Shown: positions 1 through 7,951 of the stretch, piece by piece
Position numbering within the stretch: position 1 is the stretch's first letter
Layout of the letters: every line of letters begins with the position of its first letter
Assembly (NCBI GenBank): GCA_046081125.1
Contig: JBJTVH010000004.1
Span: 68,976-132,975 of the forward strand
Direction of reading: 5' to 3'
Length of the DNA stretch: 64,000 nt
From: JBEIFW01 sp046081125
GTDB taxonomy: Bacteria > Actinomycetota > Acidimicrobiia > Acidimicrobiales > Ilumatobacteraceae
Position numbers and translations under genes: made by a program
The notes under the pieces: generated by a model
The model's database searches: none
What the model saw: only the letters and a program-made list of their open reading frames with translations
Told to the model about the DNA's origin: nothing

Positions 1-537
1 CACTCCTTCAACGGCGACCCCCATCCCGGCAACTACCGGTTCCATGGCGACGGCCGGGTCACGTTCCTCGACTTCGGCCTCGTCAAGCACTTCACCCCGC
101 ACGAGATGGCGGTGTTCCAGCGGATGATCACCCATGCCGTGATCGACACGGACTGGGCGGCCTTCCGGGCCGAGGTCGAACAGGCGGGCCTGTTGCAGGC
201 CGGTGCCCCGGTGTCGACCGAGGCGGTCGGCAGCTACTTCGAAGTGTTCTACGAGTCGGTGCGCACCCGGGACGAGCACACCTGGACCCCGGACTACGCC
301 TCCGCTGCGGTGCGCCAGGTGTGGGACCGCTCGTCGCCGATTGCGCCGTACGCGACGGTCCCCCCGGCGTTCGTGATCATCCAGCGGATCAACATGGGCC
401 TCTATGCCATCCTCGGGCAGCTGCGAGCCCGTGGGAACTTCCGGGCGATCGCCGAGGAGCTGTGGCCGATGGTCCAAGCCCCGCCGTCCACCCGGCTCGG
501 CGCCGCCGAGGCCGCCTGGCTCGCTGCGCGCACGTAG
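1..537 (+). CDS. AarF/UbiB (ABC1) family atypical kinase, C-terminal part
   Basis: The frame is open from base 1, so the N-terminus lies outside the window; 178 residues remain. The first residues contain DPHPGN and, a few residues on, LDFG. In the ABC1/AarF/UbiB family these are the catalytic-loop and metal-binding motifs of an atypical protein-kinase-like fold. Members act at the membrane, often linked to quinone or isoprenoid-lipid metabolism; the substrate here is unknown. The remaining C-terminal helices are typical of the family tail. The next gene starts about 10 bases after the stop, so the two may be co-transcribed. The family call is secure; the specific role is not. Confidence 0.85.
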   Translation, partial: HSFNGDPHPGNYRFHGDGRVTFLDFGLVKHFTPHEMAVFQRMITHAVIDTDWAAFRAEVEQAGLLQAGAPVSTEAVGSYFEVFYESVRTRDEHTWTPDYASAAVRQVWDRSSPIAPYATVPPAFVIIQRINMGLYAILGQLRARGNFRAIAEELWPMVQAPPSTRLGAAEAAWLAART

Positions 538-547
538 CGTGCGCACC

Positions 548-1375
548 ATGCGCTTCGCCCTGTCCACCGCTCCGCAGAACTGCCGCTGGGAGGATGTGCT
601 CGCCGTCTGGAAGGAGGCCGATCAGATCCCGCTGTTCGAATCGGCCTGGACCTTCGACCACTTCGAGCCGATCTTCTCCGACCGGTCCGGGCCCTGCCTC
701 GAAGGCTGGATGACGCTCGCGGCGCTGCTGCAGGCGACCACGCGCATCCGGGGCGGCAACCTCGTGTCGGGCATGGTGTGCCACCCCGCCGTGCTCGCGA
801 ACATGGCCGCGACGCTGGACATCACCTCGGGGGGTCGCCTCGAGCTGGGGCTCGGCGCCGCGTGGAACACCGACGAGTGCGGCGCCTACGGCATCGAACT
901 GGGCACGCTCACCGAGCGCTTCGATCGCTTCGACGAGGGCATGGAGGTGATCGTGCGCCTGCTCACGCAGGAGCGCTCCTCGTTCACCGGCCGCTACTTC
1001 ACCCTCGACGAGGCGTGGTGCGAACCCAAGCCGATCCAGCGGCCGCACCCGCCGATCTGCATCGGCGGGCAGGGCGAGCGGCGCACGATCCCGGCCGTCG
1101 CCCGCTGGGCCCAGCACTGGAACGCGGGTCGGCCCGAGCCCGACGCCTTCGCCCGCAAGCGCGACATCCTGTGGGAGCGCTGCGCCGACCTCGGGCGCGA
1201 CCCTGCCGAGATCACGACCTCGGTGCTGCTGGTGCGCGCCGACCCGGGCCGCCTCGCCGCCGAGGCCGCCGCCTGGGGCGAACGCGGCGTCGACCTCGTG
1301 CTGGTAGCCCTGCCGGCCTACGACCCGGCGCTGCTCGCACCGATCGCCGAGGCTCTCGCGCCGCTCGCGTCGTGA
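548..1375 (+). CDS. LLM-class flavin/F420-dependent oxidoreductase
   Basis: The 275-residue product is a luciferase-like TIM barrel. Visible family features are the N-terminal FALSTAPQ strand, ESAWTFDHF near residue 35, the TTRIRGGNLVSG segment, SGGRLELGLGAAW and the HPPICIGGQGERRT loop. Such enzymes in actinobacteria usually use coenzyme F420 or FMN to reduce or oxidise small molecules; the substrate cannot be read from sequence. ATG 548 is used; an in-frame GTG at 539 would add three residues. The stop overlaps the GTG start of the following nuclease gene by four bases (GTGA), suggesting translational coupling. Confidence 0.85.
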   Translation: MRFALSTAPQNCRWEDVLAVWKEADQIPLFESAWTFDHFEPIFSDRSGPCLEGWMTLAALLQATTRIRGGNLVSGMVCHPAVLANMAATLDITSGGRLELGLGAAWNTDECGAYGIELGTLTERFDRFDEGMEVIVRLLTQERSSFTGRYFTLDEAWCEPKPIQRPHPPICIGGQGERRTIPAVARWAQHWNAGRPEPDAFARKRDILWERCADLGRDPAEITTSVLLVRADPGRLAAEAAAWGERGVDLVLVALPAYDPALLAPIAEALAPLAS

Positions 1376-2304
1376 CCGACGAGCGCTCGTCGCTCAACCC
1401 GACCCAGCGGCGCACGCTCGAACTGCTGCGCCGCCCGGCCGAGCCACCCGAGCCGGTCGGCGACGTCGTCGACGGGCTCGTGGCCCTGCTCGAAGACGGC
1501 CTCGGCCCCCTCGTGGACGTGATCGAGACCCCGAACCGGCTCGTGCTCCACAAGCACGCGCTCGCCGGCCTCAACGCCTGCGAGGCGTCGTGGATGGCCG
1601 AGCGCGATTCGTTCGCCTGGAGCACCCGCACGGCCCGCGGCACCGTCGTGCACAAGGCGATCGAGCTCGCCGTGCACTGGCACGGCGAGCCGATCCCGGG
1701 CGAGCTCGTCGAGCACGCCGTCGAGCGCCTGGCCGCATCGGACCGCTCGATCGCCTCCTACCTCGGCGCGCTTGACCCCGCCGAGCGCGCCGAGCTGGTC
1801 GCCGCCTGCGTCGACCTCGTCAGCAAGTTCCAGGAGTGTGTCCCGCCGCTGCGTGCGGCATTCCGGCCGGTGAGCGAGAGCCGGGTCGAAGCGAAGTTCC
1901 TCGACGGCCGGGTCGTCCTCACGGGCGTCGTCGACCTCACGCTCGGCCGACCCGACGGCGACCGGCCGGGCAAGGTGATCCTCGACTACAAGACCGGCCA
2001 GGTGCACGCCGCCCATCGCGAGGACCTCCGCTTCTACGCCCTCCTGGAAGCCGTGCGCCTCGGGGTGCCGCCACGCCTCGTGGCGACGCTCGAGCTCGAC
2101 TCCGGCACCGTGCACCACGAGACGGTCACCCCGGCGCTGCTCGAGGCGGCCGCCCGGCGCGTCGTCGACACCGCCCGGCGCCTCGCGGCGCTCGATCACC
2201 TCGGTGCCGAGCCGGTGCGCCGGCCCGGTCCACGGTGCCGCTGGTGTCCGATCGCATCGGACTGCGAGCCGGGCAAGGCGTGGCTCGCCGGCGACGACCG
2301 CTGA
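1372..2304 (+). CDS. PD-(D/E)XK nuclease-family protein with Fe-S type cysteine cluster
   Basis: The 310-residue product has the RecB/Cas4-like nuclease core: GTVVHKAIE (His94), GVVDLTL (Asp188) and VILDYKTG (Asp205, Lys207). Four cysteines, C70 near the N-terminus and C289-x2-C292-x5-C298 near the C-terminus, match the split 4Fe-4S arrangement of AddB and Cas4 nucleases. The likely role is single-strand DNA end processing in repair, but it is a stand-alone domain with no helicase and no cas genes nearby. The GTG start overlaps the stop of the oxidoreductase gene. Fold confidence is high; biological role is inference. Confidence 0.8.
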   Translation: MTDERSSLNPTQRRTLELLRRPAEPPEPVGDVVDGLVALLEDGLGPLVDVIETPNRLVLHKHALAGLNACEASWMAERDSFAWSTRTARGTVVHKAIELAVHWHGEPIPGELVEHAVERLAASDRSIASYLGALDPAERAELVAACVDLVSKFQECVPPLRAAFRPVSESRVEAKFLDGRVVLTGVVDLTLGRPDGDRPGKVILDYKTGQVHAAHREDLRFYALLEAVRLGVPPRLVATLELDSGTVHHETVTPALLEAAARRVVDTARRLAALDHLGAEPVRRPGPRCRWCPIASDCEPGKAWLAGDDR

Positions 2305-2319
2305 CGAGGCGAGGTCGAC

Positions 2320-3693
2320 TCAACCCGCCGGGGGGGCCAGGCGCAGTGCGAACCCGGGTCCCGCCGGCGGGGGAACCGGCAGGGTGACCGTGCACCCGCC
2401 GTCGCCCGTGGCGACCCACGGCAGGTCGGCGGCATCGCCGAGCCGGCGGACCGAGCCGCCCGCCGGAGGTGCGACATCGAGCGAGACCTCCCGACCGGAC
2501 GGCGTGCCGAGCACGTTGGCGTACACCGTTCCCGGCCGGTCGGGCCGCGAGGTGAACCGCACCTCGAGACCGTCGCCGGTCCGGCCGGCGCGACGCACCC
2601 ACGGCCGCGAGCCCACGATCGCCTCGCGGTTGCGCCGGACGTAACGACCCAGGGCCTGCACCCGCGAGGCCTGGCTGACCGGCACCTCGCCCGTAGCCGT
2701 CGGCCCGATGTTCAGCAGCAGGTTGCCCCCGGCCGACACGACGTCGACGAACTGTGCGACGAGCTCGTCGGCGGGGAGATGGTCGGAGTCGGCCTCGGTC
2801 GCGTTGTACCCGAAGCTGTGCCCGATGCCCCGGCAGACCTCGAAGGACCGCTCGGGCCAGGTGCCGTGGCTCGCATACTCCGGGGTGACGATGTCGGCGT
2901 GGGCCGATCCGGCCGCCACCCCCAGCACGTCGAAACGGTCGTTGACCACGCCGTCGGGCCGGATCCCGTAGAAGTCGGCGATCAACTGGTTGCCCTGCGC
3001 GCGCAACGGGTAGGCGATGTCGTTCCACAGCACCTCGGTGCCGTACCGGTCGATGAGCTCCCGCCAGTGGGCGTCCGCATACGCCGAGTACTCCGGCGAC
3101 TGCGGTACGGCCCGGATCAACGCCTCGAACGAGTCGATCGGCAGACCGCCGAACGTCCAGTCGAGCCCGCCGGAGTAGTAGGTGCCGAACCGGATCCCGG
3201 CGGCGCGGCACGCCTCGGCGAGTTCCCCCACGCAGTCGCGCCGCGTCGACCACGACGGCCCCTTGAACGGGTTGGTGGTGCGACTCGGCCACAGGGTGAC
3301 CCCGTCGTGGTGCTTGGTGACGAACACCAGGTAGCCCGCTCCGGCCGCGACGGCGAGATCGACCCACTCCGAGGGGTCCCAGCATTCGGCGGCGGCGACG
3401 AAGCGCTCCACGAACGCGTCGTACGGCACCCCGGCCCAGTGTTCGGCATGGTGGGCGCTGACCGACGAGCCGGGGATCGCGAGGGAGTTCTGGTACCACT
3501 CGACGTAGGGCGACTCGCGCAGCGCCAGCTCCCACCCTCCCCGGGCGGCCAGCGTGAACGGGTCGTCACCCACGGGCGCGAAGGCGGGGACGGTCGCAGC
3601 GGTCCAGTGGACGAAGATGCCGAGCTTGGCGTCGGCGTACCAGTTTGGCAGCGGGTGGGTCCGCAGGGACTCGACATCGGCGGTGTAGGCCAT
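2320..3693 (-). CDS. Alpha-L-fucosidase, GH29
   Basis: The 457-residue product begins with a GH29-type segment (PNWYADAKLGIFVHW) followed by the family's HAEHWAG and FVTKHHDGVTLWPS motifs. EVLWNDIAYP contains Asp225, which aligns with the catalytic nucleophile of the family. No signal peptide is seen, so it should act in the cytoplasm on imported fucosides. The ATG lies about 10 bases past the galactokinase stop, making it the third gene of a leftward operon after alpha-galactosidase and galactokinase. That context suggests use of galactose- and fucose-containing oligosaccharides. The operon ends here, convergent with the nuclease gene. Confidence 0.88.
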   Translation of the reverse strand: MAYTADVESLRTHPLPNWYADAKLGIFVHWTAATVPAFAPVGDDPFTLAARGGWELALRESPYVEWYQNSLAIPGSSVSAHHAEHWAGVPYDAFVERFVAAAECWDPSEWVDLAVAAGAGYLVFVTKHHDGVTLWPSRTTNPFKGPSWSTRRDCVGELAEACRAAGIRFGTYYSGGLDWTFGGLPIDSFEALIRAVPQSPEYSAYADAHWRELIDRYGTEVLWNDIAYPLRAQGNQLIADFYGIRPDGVVNDRFDVLGVAAGSAHADIVTPEYASHGTWPERSFEVCRGIGHSFGYNATEADSDHLPADELVAQFVDVVSAGGNLLLNIGPTATGEVPVSQASRVQALGRYVRRNREAIVGSRPWVRRAGRTGDGLEVRFTSRPDRPGTVYANVLGTPSGREVSLDVAPPAGGSVRRLGDAADLPWVATGDGGCTVTLPVPPPAGPGFALRLAPPAG

Positions 3694-3703
3694 GGCGCCC
3701 GTT

Positions 3704-4735
3704 CTACTCGCCGGCCGGAGCGTCGCGAACCGATGCGCCGGCGACCGCCCGCACCACCCACCCCTCGCCGGCCAGCGCGCCGGGCCGGCACAACGCGACG
3801 ACACAGCCGCCGAATCCGGCCCCCGTGAGCCGGACCCCGAACACCCCCGGCCGGGATCGCAGACGGTCGCAGAGGGCGTCGAGGACGGGGGTCGACACCG
3901 CGTAGTCGCCGGCGAGGCTGGCGTGGCTCGCGTCCATCGCCCGTCCTGCGGTCACCACGTCTCCGGTCGCCATCGCTGCGGCAACCTGCCGCACGCGGGC
4001 GTTCTCGGTCACGACGTGGCGGGACCGGGCCCGCACCACGGGGTCGGCGATCCGCTCGACGCCATCGGGATCGGCGAGTCGCAGTGGGCCGATCTCGGCC
4101 TCGGCCGCGGCGCACTGGGCGACCCGCTCGGCGTACGCCGAACCGGCGAGGGTGCGGGCCTGACCCGAGTGCACCACGACCACCTCGAGCTCACCCGGCG
4201 GCGGGAGCGGCGAGGGGGTGACCGACCCGAGGTGGCAGTCGATCAGCAGTGCGGCGCCCGTGACCCCGGCGCAGGAGGCGAGCTGGTCCATGATCCCCGA
4301 CGGCACCCCCACGGCCCGATGCTCGGCCCGCTGGCAGAGCCGGGCGAGGGCCCAGGGATCCCCCGTGGGTGCGCCGAGCGCCAGGGCGCAGGCGACCTCG
4401 AGCGCAGCCGACGACGACAGCCCCGCCCCCACCGGCACCGTCGAGCGCACGACGCCGCGCCAGCTGTGTGTGGGGCGCACCTCGGCCACCACGGCACCGA
4501 CGTAACGGGCCCAGTTCGGCTGCAATACCGACGGGTCGTCGACGTCGAGCGGGACACGAGCGTCACCCGGCTCGTCGGCGGAGCGCAGGTGCACCTCGGC
4601 CGCTGCCGACGGTTCCACCTGCACGATGGTCTCCCGGTCGATCGCCATGGGCAGGACCAGGCCGCCCGTGTAATCCGTGTGGTCCCCGATCAGGTTGACC
4701 CGTCCGGGGGCCCGTGCGATCCGGCTCGCGCTCAT
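3704..4735 (-). CDS. galK: Galactokinase
   Basis: GHMP-family kinase that phosphorylates galactose at C1 in the Leloir pathway. The N-terminus carries the galactokinase signature APGRVNLIGDHTDYTGG, followed by the phosphate-binding loop VGAGLSSSAALEVA and the C-terminal RLTGAGFGGCVVAL. At 343 residues it is shorter than the roughly 380-residue bacterial norm, mainly by compact loops; no motif is missing. Its ATG overlaps the alpha-galactosidase stop by four bases (ATGA), so the enzyme releasing galactose and the one phosphorylating it are probably translated together. galT, which acts next, is at 22140. Confidence 0.92.
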   Translation of the reverse strand: MSASRIARAPGRVNLIGDHTDYTGGLVLPMAIDRETIVQVEPSAAAEVHLRSADEPGDARVPLDVDDPSVLQPNWARYVGAVVAEVRPTHSWRGVVRSTVPVGAGLSSSAALEVACALALGAPTGDPWALARLCQRAEHRAVGVPSGIMDQLASCAGVTGAALLIDCHLGSVTPSPLPPPGELEVVVVHSGQARTLAGSAYAERVAQCAAAEAEIGPLRLADPDGVERIADPVVRARSRHVVTENARVRQVAAAMATGDVVTAGRAMDASHASLAGDYAVSTPVLDALCDRLRSRPGVFGVRLTGAGFGGCVVALCRPGALAGEGWVVRAVAGASVRDAPAGE

Positions 4736-6900
4736 CCCGCCTCCTCGTTCGGCGACGTGCCCGGTGCGGGCCCACCGCGGTCCGACGCTTCGATCTCGAC
4801 GAGCAGGCACGACCCCGGTCCGAGCACCGGCGGCTGGAGACCGTGCGCGGCGAGCTGCGCGCCGGTCAGCGTGACGCCACCGACCATCCAATGCGGCACG
4901 GCACCGGCTGCGGCACCGACCCCGTTCCGCCCGGGGAGCGGCACCGGCTGCACCCGGTACTGGCGACCGGGGTCGAGGCCGGCGATCCGAAGCGGGGCCG
5001 GTACCAGCGACGGCGCCGTGGTCAGTTGGATCAAGGCGACGACCGCACGTGATCGGTCGGCGTCGAGCACCCCATGGGCGAGCCCGTGCGGGTCGGGCCG
5101 ATCGAAGCGGACGACGTCGCCGCCGTGCAGCAGCGGGCGTAGGCGCTTGTGGAGTGCGACGGCCTCGGCGAGCGCAGCGAGCTCGCCGTCGTCGCAACCG
5201 AGCAGGTCCCACTCGATGCCGAACTGTCCGAACAGCGCCGTGACGACGCGCAACGCCAGCGACGCGTGCCGGCCGGTCGTGTGCGCGCGCGGCGGGCCGA
5301 CGTGGACCCCGAGCAGCTCGGGCGGGAGCAGCGTCGTCGCCCAGCGCTGGATGACCTGACGTTCGAACGGGTCGTTGCAGTCCGAGGTCCAGACGCGCTC
5401 GGCCCGCTCCAGGATCCCGAGATCGATCCGCCCGCCGCCCGAGGCACACGACTCGAACTCGACCCCCGGATGGCGGGCCCGCAGCTCGTCGAGGAGGCGG
5501 TACACGGCGAGGGTCTGCGCCCGGCTGCCCGCCCGACCGTGCGCACCCGATCCCTGGGCATGGTCGCGGTTCATGTCCCACTTCACGAACGCGATGGCAT
5601 GGCCGCCCAGCAGCGCGTCGAGTCGGTCCCGGACCGCGGCGTACGCGTCGGCGCGGGCGAGGTCGACGACGAGTTGGTGACGGCCGGTGACCGGCGGGTA
5701 GCCGGGGGTGGCGAGCACCCAGTCGGGGTGGGCGCGGTACAGGTCGCTGTCGGGGTTGACCATCTCGGGCTCGACCCAGATGCCGAACTCCATCCCGAGC
5801 GCCTGGACGTGGTCGATCAGGGGGCCGAGGCCGTCGGGATGGGCGTCGGGCGACACGAACCAGTCGCCGAGGCCGGCGCGGTCGTTGCGCCGCCCGCCGA
5901 ACCAGCCGTCGTCGAGGACGAACCGCTCCGCGCCGACGGCGGCGGCCCGCTGCGCCAGGGCCCACAGCCGATCCCGGTCGTGGTCGAAGTACACCGCCTC
6001 CCAGGTGTTGCAGACCACCGGACGCGCCGATCGGGGGTGCACCGGGCGGGCGCGCAAGTATCGGTGGAAGCGCTGTGAGGCCGCTGTCAGCCCGGCATCG
6101 GCATAGCTCGCCAGCACCCACGGGGTCGTGTGCGTCGCCCCGGGCGCGAGCTCCACCTCACCGGGTTGGAGCAGTTCGCCCACCTGGACGAAGCGCCGGC
6201 CGTCGGCCGCCATGGCCTCGGCCCGCACGACGGCATTGCCGCTCCAGGCGAGGTGCACCCCCCACACCTCGCCGGTCTGCTCGCCGAACCCGGGGGTCCC
6301 GGCCCACACGAAGGGGAGTTGGTCATGGGAGGTGCGGCCCCGACGGTGCTCGACCACGATCGTGCCGGTGTCCCAGGTCCGCCGCCGGGGATGGAACTCC
6401 CGGCACCAGCGCCCGTCGAAGGTCACCAGTTCGGTGGCCTGTGCCGGCAGGGCGAGCGTGACGGTCAACGCATCGAGCAGGTACTCGTCCGAGCCGAGGT
6501 TGGTCAGCGCGACCCGACCGCCCAGCACCCCGTCCGGCGACAGCGTCACCTCGGTGCGCAACCCGAGACCGGCCACCGAATCGACGGCGTCGACCGTCAC
6601 CGTGCCGCCCTCGAGACACCACGAGACGGTCGAGAACCGGGGCGCCCAGGCCGTGCCGTCCGCACGGCGACCGACCAGCCCCGGGTGGCCCGGGAAGCCC
6701 GAGCCGTGCTCGGGCACGACGCTCAGGGGAGCGACGAGGTCGAGCGAGCCGGGGGGAACGGGCCGTTCGAGCGCCGACGCCGCCGCCGTGAGGTCGGGCC
6801 CGGCGCCGAGCGCAGTGCCCCAGTGCAGCACCGTCGGGGCCCCGGTGCTCACGTCGAGCACGACGGCGACCCCGCCGCATTCGAGTAGGACAGGGGTCAC
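4732..6900 (-). CDS. Alpha-galactosidase, GH36
   Basis: The 722-residue product is a full-length GH36 enzyme: N-terminal beta-sandwich, then a TIM barrel with VLDDGWFGGRRND, FVKWDMNRD (nucleophile Asp442) and ESCASGGGRIDLG followed by WTSDCND (acid/base Asp507). It hydrolyses terminal alpha-galactosides such as melibiose or raffinose. No signal peptide is visible, so substrates must be imported; no sugar transporter is adjacent. The start is taken as GTG 6900, which begins the conserved TPVLLECGG strand just downstream of the ferredoxin stop. It is the probable first enzyme gene of the galactosidase-galK-fucosidase operon. Confidence 0.9.
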   Translation of the reverse strand: MTPVLLECGGVAVVLDVSTGAPTVLHWGTALGAGPDLTAAASALERPVPPGSLDLVAPLSVVPEHGSGFPGHPGLVGRRADGTAWAPRFSTVSWCLEGGTVTVDAVDSVAGLGLRTEVTLSPDGVLGGRVALTNLGSDEYLLDALTVTLALPAQATELVTFDGRWCREFHPRRRTWDTGTIVVEHRRGRTSHDQLPFVWAGTPGFGEQTGEVWGVHLAWSGNAVVRAEAMAADGRRFVQVGELLQPGEVELAPGATHTTPWVLASYADAGLTAASQRFHRYLRARPVHPRSARPVVCNTWEAVYFDHDRDRLWALAQRAAAVGAERFVLDDGWFGGRRNDRAGLGDWFVSPDAHPDGLGPLIDHVQALGMEFGIWVEPEMVNPDSDLYRAHPDWVLATPGYPPVTGRHQLVVDLARADAYAAVRDRLDALLGGHAIAFVKWDMNRDHAQGSGAHGRAGSRAQTLAVYRLLDELRARHPGVEFESCASGGGRIDLGILERAERVWTSDCNDPFERQVIQRWATTLLPPELLGVHVGPPRAHTTGRHASLALRVVTALFGQFGIEWDLLGCDDGELAALAEAVALHKRLRPLLHGGDVVRFDRPDPHGLAHGVLDADRSRAVVALIQLTTAPSLVPAPLRIAGLDPGRQYRVQPVPLPGRNGVGAAAGAVPHWMVGGVTLTGAQLAAHGLQPPVLGPGSCLLVEIEASDRGGPAPGTSPNEEAG

Positions 6901-6913
6901 GGCGGCCGCTCGG

Positions 6914-7150
6914 TCACTCCAACTCGATGAAGATGCATTCGCCCGGGCAGTCCTCCGCGGCGAGCACCGCACCGGGGTGGAGGCGCTCGGGTACCCACGC
7001 CAGGCTGCCGGCGCCGCCCGGGTCGTTCAGCACGATCCCGGCCTGGCACACGTACGCGATCCCGTCCTCGAGCAAGGTGAACACGTCAGGGCAGTGGTCC
7101 TCGCACAGGCCGTCGCCCGTGCACAGGTCTTGGTCGATCCAGACGTGCAT
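6914..7150 (-). CDS. Small ferredoxin with Asp in place of one cluster Cys
   Basis: A 78-residue ferredoxin with C10-x2-D13-x2-C16-x3-C20-P and a second half ending C68-P-x2-C72. The C-x2-D-x2-C pattern resembles the Pyrococcus-type ferredoxin in which Asp replaces the second cluster ligand; C20 and C35 could be extra cysteines. It should carry a single 3Fe-4S or 4Fe-4S cluster and donate electrons to a redox partner, in actinobacteria often a cytochrome P450, though none is seen in this window. It stops 13 bases before the alpha-galactosidase start, so it may be the promoter-proximal gene of that operon, an odd pairing. Confidence 0.85.
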   Translation of the reverse strand: MHVWIDQDLCTGDGLCEDHCPDVFTLLEDGIAYVCQAGIVLNDPGGAGSLAWVPERLHPGAVLAAEDCPGECIFIELE

Positions 7151-7258
7151 GCCGACCGGACGCTACCGAGCAGTTCGCAGTGACGGCGGGCCGGACCCCT
7201 GAGCAAGCCTTGAACCAACCCTGCTCACGACCGCCGTATCCCGGGCCGATGGAGTCGC

Positions 7259-7882
7259 ATGCGTGTTCAGGACCTGGTAGTCATCCAGCACGACGGCGTC
7301 ATGCGGCTGTCGTTCCATCCACGGATCACGGTCTGCGCCGGTCTGCAGCCGAACGAGCGGGACAACATGGTCGAGCTCGTCCATCGGTCGATGCTCGGCG
7401 CGCTCGACCAGGCCGAGCTGCGATACCAGGACGGCCTGGGCCGGACGCTGCTGGTGCGCCGCAGCGGTGGTCGTCGCCGGGTGAACGTGCTCGACCAGGC
7501 CGGGACGGGCGACGCCACGACGCCCGGCCCCGAGGACCTGCCGCGCGTGACCCACATCACCGCACGGGAGCTCGGCACCCTGCGGGCGCCGGCCGACGGA
7601 CCGAACGACCGCCCGAGCCTGCCGCTGCTCGTCGAGCGGTTGATCGGCTGGCTGGGCCGGGCTCGCAACGGCGGAAGCCGCGGCAACCCGTCGCTCGCGA
7701 TCCTCAACGAGCCGCTCCTGGGCCTCACCGGCCAGGAGACCTGGGACCTCCTCGACGCCGTCGAGCGCCTGTCCGCTGCCGTGCAGGTCGTCTACCTGAC
7801 CAACGACGTGCACGTGTCGGCCTGGGCGAACGACCGGATCAAGACCGGGGCGGTCCACCTGTTCGACACCATCGCCGTGTGA
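7259..7882 (+). CDS. ATPase-like protein lacking the Walker A motif
   Basis: The 207-residue protein resembles an SMC/ABC-type ATPase head. It has an N-terminal RLSFHPRITVCAGLQPNERD stretch where such proteins have a P-loop, and a C-terminal LAILNEPLLGLTGQETWD segment followed by VVYLTNDVHVSAWAND, which looks like a Walker B/D-loop and the switch-His strand. No GxxGxGK[ST] is present, the Walker B Asp is Asn, and the switch His is Asn. It is therefore probably a nucleotide-free structural or regulatory relative. It is transcribed divergently from the ferredoxin and followed 69 bases on by the oligopeptidase. The fold is inferred by eye only. Confidence 0.55.
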   Translation: MRVQDLVVIQHDGVMRLSFHPRITVCAGLQPNERDNMVELVHRSMLGALDQAELRYQDGLGRTLLVRRSGGRRRVNVLDQAGTGDATTPGPEDLPRVTHITARELGTLRAPADGPNDRPSLPLLVERLIGWLGRARNGGSRGNPSLAILNEPLLGLTGQETWDLLDAVERLSAAVQVVYLTNDVHVSAWANDRIKTGAVHLFDTIAV

Positions 7883-7951
7883 TCCGGCACCCCCCGGCCC
7901 GTCGCCGGTGCGCCGCTGCCGACCGTCGGTGGTACCGGTAGCGTCGGGCCG

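Noticed and set aside
1372..2304. The Cas4-like nuclease as part of a CRISPR system
   Set aside because: No repeat-spacer array and no cas genes occur in the window; stand-alone RecB-family nucleases are common.
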